Positions 40,938-52,825 of a stretch of DNA of 64,000 bases are shown one piece after another. Numbering within the stretch: position 1 is the first letter of the stretch; each line of letters begins with the position of its first letter. The notes below the pieces were generated by a model that had not been told where the DNA came from, searched no databases, and was given only the letters and a program-made list of their open reading frames with translations. A program made the position numbers and the translations under genes. The stretch comes from Steromphala cineraria (lineage: Eukaryota > Mollusca > Gastropoda > Trochida > Trochidae), in contig OU744723.1 in NCBI GenBank assembly GCA_916613615.1, positions 68,901,226-68,965,225 on the forward strand, given 5' to 3'.

Positions 40938-43791
40938 CTATCTAAAGTGATACTCATTCACCCCTTTGTTTTTATTTACAACAAATAGTTTGTGTCCATC
41001 AACACACAGACCATAAGGATGATCTAAACCATCTGCTGCAGTCAATATGTCTCCTATAAATTCTCCTCTGTTACTGAGATGGACAACTTTGTGTGAAAAG
41101 ATGTCAGCAACAAGAATATCTCCACTACTGGTGGATGTGATTCCTCGTGGTCCTCTCAGAGCTCTGTCTCCAGTAGGTGTGTACATCCACTCTACATGTC
41201 CAGTCTGCGACAGACAGATGACAGACTTCAGACCACAGTCTGACACCAGGATAGAGCCTTGTCTTGTCACATGGATGAAGTAAGGATTCTTGAAGCTCTT
41301 GTGAGGTTCTGGCAGTGTCTGCAGTGAACTCATCACCCGTCCTTCCATGTCCAGGATATCTACAGAGGGAGGAGAGTAGGAACTGCCAACTAATCTGGAC
41401 AGATCCAGTACATCCAGACCATAATACTCCTTGTCAGTTGATATTGTAGAGTGAAGTTCCAGGTCAGGGTTAACATTGACTGTTACAATCTGTCTAGAGG
41501 ATGGAACGGACACAGCTACCTTGTTGTCATCCAGTACAGCAATACTCCGAGGAAAGTTATCTAACACCAGAGTGCTGCATTGATGTTTACCATTAAGTGT
41601 ATATATGGATTTGATTCTGTTTCCACTAAAATCAGTTACTACAGTTATTTTCCTGTTTCCAACATTCAACACAGCTACATCAATTAAGCTACATTTGTCA
41701 CATTGATGTAATTTAGCATCAACAACCCTCTGTAGTACAGGTCCAGCTGTCAGATCAACAACCCTCTGTAGTACAGGTTGAGCTGTCAGATCAACAACCC
41801 TCTGTAGTACAGGTTCAGCTGTCAGATCAACATCCATCTTCTCCACCTCCACATCCATCTTATCAATTTCTGCTTTCAGTTGTTCAAGATCTTTTATAAA
41901 GCTGAAGGTAGCTACATCTGTCCTGTCTTCTCTCTGTGTCTCTGTGACGTCAGATACAGCTCCTGATCCAGACGACAGATACATCTCAAACAGCTGCGCC
42001 TCATCCTCCAACTCCAGGGCCTGCTGGATGAACTGAGACTGCTGCTGGTACGTCTGTAAATCTATCTGCTTCGCTTTTACCTTTGACCTCAGTTGACCTG
42101 TCTGTTCTCCTGATCTATCCTCCAGTTTCTTCATCAGCTGATCTTTCCTTTTCTGAAGATGTTCCATGATGCTTTCAAATGTTTTCTCTATATCAGATTT
42201 TACCACCAACTTGTGGTCAGTTCCCTTCTCAATCTCTCCCTCATAACACTTGATCTTAGTGTTACATTCCTCCATTTGTATCTGAAGTTTCTTCTGACGT
42301 TCTTGTAGTTGACCTTTGACCTCTGGCAAGATGGCCTGGATGGTGACGACATCTTCACACTTCCGGTGACTGATGCTGCAACAAACTGTACATAATGGTT
42401 TCTTGCAGTCTGTGCAATATAGTTTTATTTTCTTGTCATGTTCTCTGCAGATAAACTTTATTTTGATCTTCTGACCTGAGGAGGCATCTGTCAAGTTGTT
42501 GACAATGTGATGACGTAGTGAAGGCATTTTCCTGTGCATCTTGAGACAGGCGTGACAGAAACCTGCTTCACACTCAGAACACCAATGTGTAGCTGGAGTT
42601 GTCTCCCCTTCTTCTTTGCAGGAAGAACAAGTGACGGTCTCTGTTAACAAAACAATATGGGCTTATTCATAATACACTATTGGTTTCATTGATGCACAAA
42701 TGTGGCAATATAACAAACGTGTTATGTCAATACAAGAAATTTTGTACATATTTTGTGTGTGTGTGTGTACTAATTGTGTGAGTGAGTTCAGTTTATTGTG
42801 TTTTCATGTGCGAATTCAATAAAAAATCCTTTGATCAGAGGTTTTTTGTCAACAGTCACACATTTTTTCACAGTCGTTTTTCTCTATATATTATTTAAAG
42901 ATTACCCATTTTTGATTAGTGAATGCTTTGCATTTATTGTGTCTTAAGGTACAATGTTAATATTGTTATTACCTTTCAAAGATGACAGACCATTAAGGAT
43001 ATTTTGTTACAAAGTCTGTATTGCCTATTGTATGTTCAATGATTATCTGATTATCAGTAGTGATCTAGAAACATTCTATCTTATCAGTTATTACCTAGTA
43101 GGGAGTCCATGAGTCCAGTTAGAAGCAGTAGAGTTTGTTCATACATATTTCATTCATTAATTTACTAATTGAGTAAATGAGTGAGTTTTATTGTATTTTC
43201 ACGCACTAATTTTATATTGTTGATAATTTTTAAAATGCAAATGATTCATCCCATTAACTGATATTTTTCTCCTTTTAACCAATCTTACAATACTGACTCT
43301 TTTCTAAGGTTACTCAAAGAATTAAAAGATAATTTAAAAATTATTTGTGATATTATTGAGTTTACCATGAAAATATCTTTATTGGTTTTACTTTTCAAAA
43401 AATAACAAACAATTAAAGGATAGTTTTAATGTTGACAAAGTCTTTGTTATATCAAATGATTATTTTATTATCATTAGTGATCTAGAAACATTCTATCTTC
43501 AAAATTATTACCTTGTAGGGAGTCCATGAGTCCAGTTAGAAGCAGTCCTGGTTTCAGCTGCCCTGCCCACTCTTCTACAGGTCTGTCAGGGTGAGGCACT
43601 GGGGTCTCTTGTCTACACGTGGGACAGGGGATGGTCTTGTGTGTCACAGCTTCTTCTTTTGTCTGCAGATATTTCTCCAGACAGTTCTTACAGAAGGAGT
43701 GTTGACATGCGAGTGTAACTGGCTGCTGAAACACTTCAAAGCAGACACTGCAAGTCAGGTGGGTGTCCTTTAACTTGCCTGCTGTCGCCAT
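40938..43791 (-). CDS. TRIM-NHL protein, copy 2, 660 aa
   Basis: Exon 1 is 43791-43512 (MATAGKLKD), exon 2 is 42640-40938; the intron is phase 1 with split codon GAG, as in copy 1. An acceptor TTTATTTCAG lies just upstream of the ATG. RING ligands (Cys14, Cys17, Cys29, His31, Cys34, Cys37, Cys56, Cys59), both B-boxes, coiled coil and NHL propeller are intact and uninterrupted, so this is the best candidate for a working gene. It is 24 residues longer than copy 1 because the linker between coiled coil and propeller carries three copies of a 12-residue unit (DLTA-PVLQRVV) where copies 1 and 3 have one. A probable E3 ubiquitin ligase by family. Confidence 0.95.
41721..41828 (-). repeat. Three 36-bp units inside TRIM copy 2
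   Basis: 41721-41756, 41757-41792 and 41793-41828 differ at two or three bases each. They encode DLTAGPVLQRVV-like units (with G, Q or E at the fifth position). In-frame expansion of a segment present once in copies 1 and 3. Confidence 0.95.
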
Positions 43792-46700
43792 TGCTGATCT
43801 GAAATAAACAGTCAACAGTTTCAAATAGGTCAAAGTATAACAAGAAGACAGAATGGGGTCAGATTTCATGATCAATATTCTAATTCCATTTTTAAAAAAG
43901 CATTTCCCAATGACAATCTGATATAGATTTCACCAAATTAAAAATTATTACTACATACTGCCTACATCTCATAACATTAGGAAATCCAGTCATTCATGTC
44001 GATCTCTAATCTTGACTAGTAAATCAATCCACTTCGCTCCGACTGAACTTGTATGTGAACAAAAACCAAATTCAAATTATTGCTACATACTGCCTCCATT
44101 TCATAACATTAGGAAATCCAGTCATGCATGTCGATCTCTAATCTTGATTAGTAAATCAATCAACCTCGCTCCGACTGTATGTTTGTCATGGTCCCGATGT
44201 CTGTTATAACTGGCAACATACTTCTCATAAAGCTGTTATGTCCCTCTTGTAATATATCGTCATCAATTTCCTCTTCGCTCATTATAACCATCACTTATCA
44301 TAATAAACTACTAGCGAGACAACTGGTAAATGAGGTCAGATATAACAAAGCATTGCCATACATTTACATCATAGGAACTTATAAGTTGTAAACGACAAGA
44401 CAACCATATCAAAACAACACACCTTGCAATGTATGAGCTACACTGGTAGCATGTGTATATTTTGTTTAAACAATTTACAACAGACAATGTTTAGATTTAC
44501 AAAATCATCTTTAAAGAATGTTAAAACCTCACCATATCAAACGATGATTTTGCCAAAAGTAATCCTCCCCTTGCTCGTGATATGACGTGACTACCTGACA
44601 TTTAAGATAAGTGAGAGTCACGTGGTCACATGACAGTTTATCTCTTCTTGATAGGGTATATCACAGCATTGTTTGTCGACAAGATGTACCATATCTCACA
44701 CTATGAACTAATTATTTAAAATGTCAACATCAAAATCTATATTTTAAAAGGAGTCAATGCTTAACTGAGAAATAATGAAATATTCAATTTACTTTGCTTC
44801 TTTTAGGAATCACAATTTTTTAAAAGCTATACATGACAAAAATATTTTGATGAGATCAATCAATTTCATCGTCAACCTTATAACTTGGAAGAATGTTTCT
44901 CACGGATTAAGGTATCTCACGCAAAAAGGAAAATGTGTTACCATTATCAAGAAAATCATTTTCATTCACAACAAGGATTGTTTATGGAGACAATTCTACT
45001 TATGCATATCAATTTCATGAATTAGATATTCTAAATATGTTTACACTGATATGGCCAAATGCAGTTTTGCTTTGTGCATGATATAGATGTTGTTTACATA
45101 AATAATAAAAATGTTACTCTCAGAAACAAAGATATTTTACTACTTTATATTCATTGAGGAATATTTTTAATTATTGGATGTTAAAAATGTCATTCAAAAA
45201 TTGTAATGATGTCAATGGTAGTCAACTAAATAAGAACTATACTATGAAGTGAATGAAATATCACAATCACAAAAGTTGAAAATCAGATTCTTTATTTTAG
45301 ATGTACCCTTTAACAAAAATTCTAATGTCTTTGACAAGCATCTTACATCTGAGTCTATAATAAATTTTTCAGAAAGTTTCATTATTTGATTTTCAATGTT
45401 TGTAATGATGTCTATGGAAATCAACACAAATAAATATTTCAATAATTCAAATTCAAACTCTCTATTCTGTAAATGTATAAGTTATGTCTTTGTCAGGCAT
45501 CTTACACATGATTTTATAATGATAAGGAATAGAAATGTCAATACATTTTTGAAGTTCCCATATTAGATCCAACCTTAATATGATATAAAATTTTACATTT
45601 AAGAAATGCTTCCCAATCTTTTAAATATTTCCGGAAATTGTAGATTTACATGCTCACTTTGTGTTTGATATAGAAGTAATCTTCTCTGTTATTGCAGTCT
45701 GCATCAATGCTGAGTTCGTTCATACGAAACATAAGAAAACGGAATGTTAAGATCAGGTATAAAGATACTTACTTACTTAATAAAAAAGACATTTCTCAAT
45801 AATTTATTAAACTATTTCTGTTTCAGGACCAACTGAAAGTATTTTTGCTATGATTGTGTATAAGAAGAGGAGTGTTGAGTACTTGAAAGACTGCAATCAT
45901 TTCTTCATCGATGAGGGGTCAATTATGTTGATGTATACATATAAAATATGACTACTTTACTTGAAAACAAATGATTAAATGGATTGTATTGTTTTGGAAA
46001 CAAGTTATGCCAGTGATACTAAGGTTAGTATTTCTACTTTATAAAACTTTATAAGTCACTAATGTTCCCTCACTTTGTGTCACATGTGTTGTATTTCATA
46101 ATATGTTAAACAATTACCTACAGGAGATATCACAATTTACAGAACCGCAGAGTCAGTGTTATCTAAGCAAAACACCTTAATTAAAGGGGCCGTAGCACGT
46201 TTTTTGATAATTTTATATTTGAAAATTCTCACTGACAATTGTAAGTTAATGTTGAATGCATGATTTTGTAAGTGTAAATAATCTCATTACACATGCCAAT
46301 CATCCATAGTCAGAGGACATAGTATGAAGATTCCCATAAAATCCATTGTCGGTCATTTTGTGTGAACACCTTTAATTCAATTTGTGTAAGAAAAAGGAAT
46401 CTTATGGCTTAACTTTACATTATATATTTGAACTATTACTGCTTTATTTAGATTAAATACATTGTCTTTTAAATGAAAGAGAGCTCTATGCCTTCGGGTC
46501 GGCACTTGAGTATTGCACTGACCGTCCAAACGAAACCTAAATAACAGGCATTTTCACTTATATATACTAGCGTCACTTAATGCATACAGCTGTAAATATG
46601 TATTATAGGGGCAGTAGCACGTTTTAGGGGGAAGGGAAGATGATGTCTCGAAAATGAAAATAAATGGTTCCATTTGAAAATTAATAAATCAAATACATAT

Positions 46701-46829
46701 ATATATTTTTTAACTTTTAGAAATCTCTATCATACAATGCAATTTAATAATTCATTTCATGATTTGCATAACAGTATGTACCCATAGACAGTTTGAAAAT
46801 AAAGGTAAACAGATTGTAATAGATTGATG
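43792..46829. repeat. Upstream region of TRIM copy 2, duplicated at 55848-58920
   Basis: Near-identical to the copy 3 upstream region over 3 kb; no recognised gene. A local repeat of about 120 bp occurs at 43925-44180 (GGAAATCCAGTCAT recurs). Small ORFs here recur in the other unit because the DNA is duplicated. Confidence 0.7.
44575..44640. promoter_or_regulatory. Candidate regulatory cluster (CRE-like and E-box) upstream of TRIM copy 2
   Basis: TATGACGTGAC is followed by GATAAGTGAGAG and the palindrome CACGTG in GTCACGTGGTCACATGAC. The cluster is unchanged at about 56640-56700 in unit 3. It lies 0.8 kb from the TRIM start codon, a plausible place for the promoter of the non-coding first exon. 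Motif-based guess only. Confidence 0.3.
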
Positions 46830-47660
46830 TATAATGATACGAAACAAGAATAATGTTAAAGGGATACAGATAGGGAATACAGAATATCTTCTATCACAAT
46901 ATGCTGATGACACTTCACTTGTTTTAGATGGCACTGAAAAATGCTTTCAGGCCACTTTAGAAACGCTAAGCATATATGCCTTTTTCTCAGGCTTAAAAAT
47001 AAATGCCAAAAAAACCACAAGTAATATGGATATTGAAAACAATTCGAAAAGAAAATTTGCAGAAATTGGAATTTAGATTTTATACAGAATTTGAAAATCT
47101 GATTCTTAATTTTGTTTCATCTGATAAAACATAATGATTGTTCAATTCTCTTTCGCTTGGCCATTTTAGATTTGAAAACATTTCTCTAAGACAAAACAGT
47201 TCATTGCTCGATAGGAACAAGATAATAACTCAGCCAATCAACGATCGCATGTCATAAAGGGGGATTCCCTGGTCACAATGACCGCACCTCGCTTGACCGG
47301 CGCCCAGTCCGTGTCATGTGACCTTTGTCAATTACATAACTGCTGGTCGGTATTTCCCTTTAAGTATAATATATACAAAATGAAACAAATGGATAGATTA
47401 CCAAACCTAAAACATATAAAAGAAGACATCAAGAAAAGTTAACTGGTAGACCGCTATAGCTAATATTCAAAATGCAAGTATGAGGATTTTATAAAATTCT
47501 GGTCTATATTTCATAATCTATTTGAATACTTTTTGTCACCTTTTCTTGATAAATCAAATATATTATGTAAAGTTCAATCATGCGATTCCTTTTTCTTACA
47601 CAAAATTAATAAAATGTGTGCGCAAAAAACTGGACTTAATGTAAATCTTCACAATTAGTT
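46830..47660 (+). pseudogene. LINE relic (RT with YADD), unit 2
   Basis: 46834-47076 reads VKGIQIGNTEYLLSQYADDT, then SGLKINAKKT: an RT catalytic motif and the following thumb-side region of an L1-like LINE. Downstream pieces (47280-47640) are open only in short frames. Its partner at 58925-59755 has different lesions. Confidence 0.75.
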
Positions 47661-47674
47661 CTCTGACTATGGAT

Positions 47675-48222
47675 GATTTGTTTGTGTTGTCATAGCGTAA
47701 CATTTTATAAATCATTAAGGAAAATATATTCAAAATCCTCATTTCAAATTCCATCTTGAATACGTGTAAATGATCAATATCTGGTCTCAAATTAACGCAA
47801 GCCGTCGCCGGACCTGGCTGATGGTCAGTGTACATTCCATTCACTGAAAACTAATTAGCTGACCACACACGTGACCTGTGACCTCTCCCCCTCGCGTTCC
47901 TTTGTGTTACTTGTATGTTAAATGCAGCCGGGACGCTATCTCGGCAGATTTGTCCCGACCAGGGCCGGACGCACATCTCATGTAGTTTTTAGAAGTCACC
48001 TCTCTCGAGTCGGTCCAGCTCAGGTAGACGACGGGGATGGGGATACGCTGACCTGTGAATGTACCACCGGCTCGGGTAGTGTTGTTGTAACTCCAAACAA
48101 CATATAAAATAATGGTCGACCATCACAAGATCTCTCCAGTCGTCTTTAACAACATCATCAACGTCACACCGTAACGTTGCCTTCATCGTCCCTCGTCGAA
48201 GTCGTTCACTCCCGGTCACAGT
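47675..48222. other. Insertion of about 550 bp found only in unit 2
   Basis: Unit 3 reads directly GTTTGTGTTATGAGAT (near 59775); unit 2 has about 550 bp between GTTTGTGTT and GTGTTATGAGAT. GTGTT flanks both sides, a possible 5-bp target duplication. The insert is GC-richer than its surroundings and I recognise no product or element in it. Confidence 0.65.
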
Positions 48223-49157
48223 GTTATGAGATTTATAGCACTATCAAAATGATGCAATTATCCTCAACATATAATTATCTGTGTTAAAATAAAAATATAC
48301 AATTTTCACAATAAGTGCTACTGTTCGCAAATTGTATGGCTCAAAGACCTTTCCAAAAAGACTCCATCAATACCTCCAAATAACTGATCACACTGCCGAT
48401 TTAAGGTGAAGACTGAACCCTCTGTCAGTTAAAGATGGATGTATGTTTTTGTTACACATCAATCGTTTTTTATTGGTAAATCAAAATGATTACCTAATGT
48501 GGTAAAGCTTCTTTCATTCATTCATTTATACTTATAAAAAGATCATGTGCAATCTGGATGTCCTTCTCAGATGCCAAATGTGTTTTTCACTAGCAGTGGT
48601 AAATGGCATTTATAAGCTAATTGAATATAAACACCAAGCAATATTTCAATAGAACAGAGGTTAATTTTTGTTTTTATAACAACCTCATTTTTGATATCCA
48701 TCAGATTAACGGTTTAAAGGAATTCATGAATTCTAGTTTATGTAAAACATACATTTTGGAAATGTTCGGAATAGAATGCTTAATAAAAGAAGTGTAAGCA
48801 ATTTGAAGTTTGTAAGTTAATGGGCCTAACCAGATGTGAGCTAAAATTTCAACGTCTGTTATAACATTATGGTCATGGTAACATTGAAACGGTGGTAAAG
48901 TGTAGTAGGATTATTAATTTATAGTTGCCTCAAATGCAGCGAGTAGTCTTTTGCTAGTTTTGTAACATTTTAGTGAGCTGTGCTCCCATAAATTTGTTAA
49001 ACTTCTCAATTAGTAGATTGAGCACGTATCGGTAAAGTTATCAATCAGTTATCAAACTATTTCAAACCATTTTATATTCAAACTCAGCTCATTTTCCTTG
49101 ATATAACTGTAGATCTTATAGTAATTAATACTTGTTTTGAACGTCTTTTCTGTGGAT
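48223..49157. repeat. Array spacer, duplicated at 59785-60690
   Basis: Near-identical to unit 3 with point differences; diverged relative at 33.2-35.1 kb. No gene. Confidence 0.7.
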
Positions 49158-50099
49158 ATAATCTTTTTATATTTTATATCTGAGAATATCAGGTGTTTGG
49201 TTTGACCGTTCAAACGGAAAGAACTTGTAGGAGATATGTATTTTGAATGGAGACCTTTAAGGGCACATAGAATCATTTGTCAGACCATAAACATGATTCA
49301 ATGACATTATCGAAAAATGCACGACGTTTAAACTTTCATGTAAGATTAGGCTGGATTCCAACCTTAGACCTTTTGCTTTTTAAACTGATAACGTAACCTC
49401 TGTACCAATAGCGTAACCTCTGTACAAATAACGACTACGTTAAAATAGTGCATAGATTCTTCTATTTGTATTCACATTTATGGGATAAAAAGGGCGAGAG
49501 AAGGACATATTTATTATTTGTAACAAATACAAAACTTATATTGTAAATTTTGATAGATGACGGTTTACAAGTCTGAGAAAACACTACTCTTCAGTGTTTA
49601 AGTCTAAGAAAATTTTAAAATCTTTGTTGTTATTTCTTTGAGTAGAGGACCTCTGAGGCGTTTTTTCATTCACAGAACTAACTTACATTTCCTGATATAC
49701 AACATATGTTAAAAAAGGTTATGATAAGTGTTTTGAATGACAAAGATGGGTCATATTCTATGTCATGATGATTTAATTCAAATAGTTTTTAAGACTGTAT
49801 GAGAAGAATACCAAACCATGATTTTGCGATCTATATGGAAATTAAAAAGACGTGCAGACAGATTTGATAACCTTGAAAGTAACAATTTATACCCCACACA
49901 CATTACTGGTTGAAGATTTTCATAAAACAGATGCATATTGAGCAACAATTCACAAAGATAGTTTAATAATAGTTAAATCAAGAATCAATTAGGAATCATT
50001 TACAAAATGTTTGTTTGAAATTCATTCATTTTCATAGTAAGAGCATATTCCCGCAACCATCATGCTATTTACATGTATTATAAATGTTTGCACACAAGG

Positions 50100-51039
50100 C
50101 ACTGCTGTTCATTCCCCACTCAGCAAGCCTCTTTAGTTGGCAAGAGGCAGATGTGATGAGTCAGCGCTGGCACAGAGTGGCGCATGCGCACTAAGCCGTA
50201 ACTTAGGCCGCCACAGATATACAGATTATGTTTCATTGTGAATGTAACAATGTACGCACAGTCTTCCATTTACAAGAAGGCAACGGACATATGCTTTGAA
50301 TAATGTATCATTCGATTATTGAAACTCCATTACTTCGTACAAGATTTGAAGTAACAAAACCCTAATGTTTTAAGGACATACTGTTTATACATCGCATATG
50401 TTTGATAGTAAAATGAGGGCTATACATGTAAAATGTAAAAAAGACAGTTATAAGTATCGTGAAAACATACATGGGTTAAGATGGATATGTATCAGCTGTC
50501 ATTTATTCGTGAAGGCCCATTCATCATCTCTCAAAATGCATTCTCTTTACATAACTGGTGGTTTCTGCAGTGGACATGCACAACCTTAATATGATAAACT
50601 ATCACTAATGTACTACCTCACTGATATCCAGCTGTCTTCTCTGGACTCTCAAAAAAGATATATATAATTCAAAGAAGACTCTGCAAACAAGTACATTTCT
50701 GTCCTTTCACAATATCTTGAGATCATAAAATAAGACTTAGGCATCAACACATCATTATGAATACTTGTATGTGTCAATTTCAATACATTTCATAAATGTG
50801 TTCATAGTTTTGAATGAAACACAAACTGTGACACGCAGCAGGTGGGCGGAGAGACTACTTACATAAGAGGGTAAACTACATGTTCTTTCAGTCTTATCTC
50901 ATAAGAAGAGACGAACACAATGTCATCTACAAACTGTTTATTCACTATTATTTATGAATATGTAAAGTTGAGAAAATTTTATACATATCTATATTCCATG
51001 TATATATGATACAACAGAGAATAGACAGCAACAAATATC
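50100..51039. repeat. Block shared with 7.9-9.8 kb
   Basis: After GTTTGCACACAAGGC at 50099 the sequence leaves the TRIM flank and joins a block like 7920-9760 (minus the SINE and MITE A). No gene recognised. Confidence 0.65.
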
Positions 51040-51390
51040 TAAGAGAAATATCAGGGTCTCTTAAGGAGCAGAAGACCTTGGAGACGTGTTTTCTCCTTTA
51101 CTGACATTATATGTGCTGTTTATAGTTGACGGTCTATAAGTCTGATAAAACACTAGTCTTCATTATTCTGCTCTAAGAGAAATATCAGGGTCTCTTAAAG
51201 AGTAGAAGACCTCGGAGACGTGTTTTCTCCTTTACTGACATTACATATGCTGTTTATAGTTGACGGTCTATAAGTCTGATAAAACACTAGTCTTCATTAT
51301 TCTGCTCTAAGAGAAATATCAGGGTCTCTTAATGAGCAGAAGACCTCGGAGACGTGTTTTCTTCTTTACAGACATTATATATGCTGTTAT
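51040..51390. repeat. 134-bp tandem repeat, three units
   Basis: TCAGGGTCTCTTAA-type phrases at 51051, 51185 and 51319, spacing 134 bp. Same family as 35690-36005. Confidence 0.88.
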
Positions 51391-52825
51391 ACAACATGCA
51401 TGAAAAAAAGTATAATAAGTGTGTTGAATAACAAAGAGTGTTCTTTAAGAAAGGCCAAAATAGTATGTCATGATCATGTAGGGCTAAGTGAGGTTCAATT
51501 CAAATAGTCTTAAACACTGTTTAAACAATAATTTCATGAACATATTATTTTACCAAACCATGCTATTGAGAATAAAGTATAATAATCGATTTCAATTTCA
51601 TTTGTCTGCAGATTAGGGCTAAGTTAGGTTCAATTCAAACAGTTTTAAAGACCGTTTAAAAATAATTTCATGAACATATTCTTTTAAACATTACCTTGCT
51701 ATTTAGAATACATCATAAATATTGATTTCTATTTCAATTTCTGTTGATTAAAAAGGAGTGAACACAGTTTTGACAACTTTGGAAGTAACACTTTATTCTT
51801 CGAATACATTACTAGTTGAAGATTTTCATAAAAAAGATGCATATTGAGCAACAATGTACAAACATAAAATAGTTAAATCAAGAATCAATTAGGAATCATT
51901 TACAAAATGTTCGTTTGAAATTCATTGGTTGTCTTTTTCACAATAAAAGCATATTCCCGCAAGCATCATGCTATCTACATGTATCATAAATGTTTGCACA
52001 CTAGACCATTTTATTGATCAATTGGCCGGGTTTAACGACAGAATGACTGGGGGTGTGAACAGTCGCCATAAGCATTGCACAACCTATTGTATTTCACCCC
52101 TTTCTTGTTATTCAGGCCTACTCTAAAACGCATTCCATCTAACCCGACAATGGTTGGTTTTGGTTCAAAACTATTTTCAATAACTAGAAAACCAGAGCAG
52201 CCCCAAATCAAGATGTTTGCCATCCCTTGTTAAGCTTTCTCCCAGTAGTAACAGAATGGGCATATTTTAAAAGAACTTATCACAAAGGCAATTTCAAAGT
52301 TGTAACCTTGAACTCTGACCTTGAATGTCAACAGTCCGAATAGTATGATTGACAATATGAGATCTCTTAAGACAGGTCATGAATGTTAGATTTCAAATCC
52401 CTGTTTCTAATTTCAAAATATTATCTAATTGTGAACATAACTCATATTTTGTGAGGGGCAGGGGAAACAATGAATTGACACTTTTCATTCCGAATGACAA
52501 TCATGTGGTGATAAAACATTAGACCTGGGTTGTTAACATGGGAAAATAACACATGGTTTAAAAGAGTTCTGGAGACCTTAGTGGAGAAAAGCTGTAGCCT
52601 GTAAAAAGGGATATTCATAGAGGATATCTGTCTTTTCTTGACTAATACCTTGTTTATCTCATTGAGTGGGGTAGAAAGTTTATATGTTCACGAGTGGCGC
52701 AGCCGTGCATGAGTAAAAATATCAAACTTTTCTTTCTCATGAGATGAGTTGTTAAGAGCTGTTAACATCGTACAGATTTTTACTTAGTTCCAAGTTTACC
52801 AGAATCAATCTGTTGCAGAAATGCA
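51391..52825. repeat. 3' flank of TRIM copy 3
   Basis: Longer version of the TRIM 3' flank; 52190-52600 matches the ghost unit (36640-37070) and is missing from copies 1 and 2. A local duplication (GGGCTAAGT-AGGTTCAATTCAAA) is at 51480 and 51627. No gene. Confidence 0.65.

Larger units (their letters stand above)
37920..49157. repeat. Unit 2 of the segmental-duplication array (about 11.2 kb)
   Basis: Bounded by the marker CTGAGAATATCAGGTGTTTG, which occurs at 37943, 49180 and 63338. Contains the Helentron-like element, TRIM copy 2, a LINE relic and a private insertion at 47675-48222. Confidence 0.85.
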
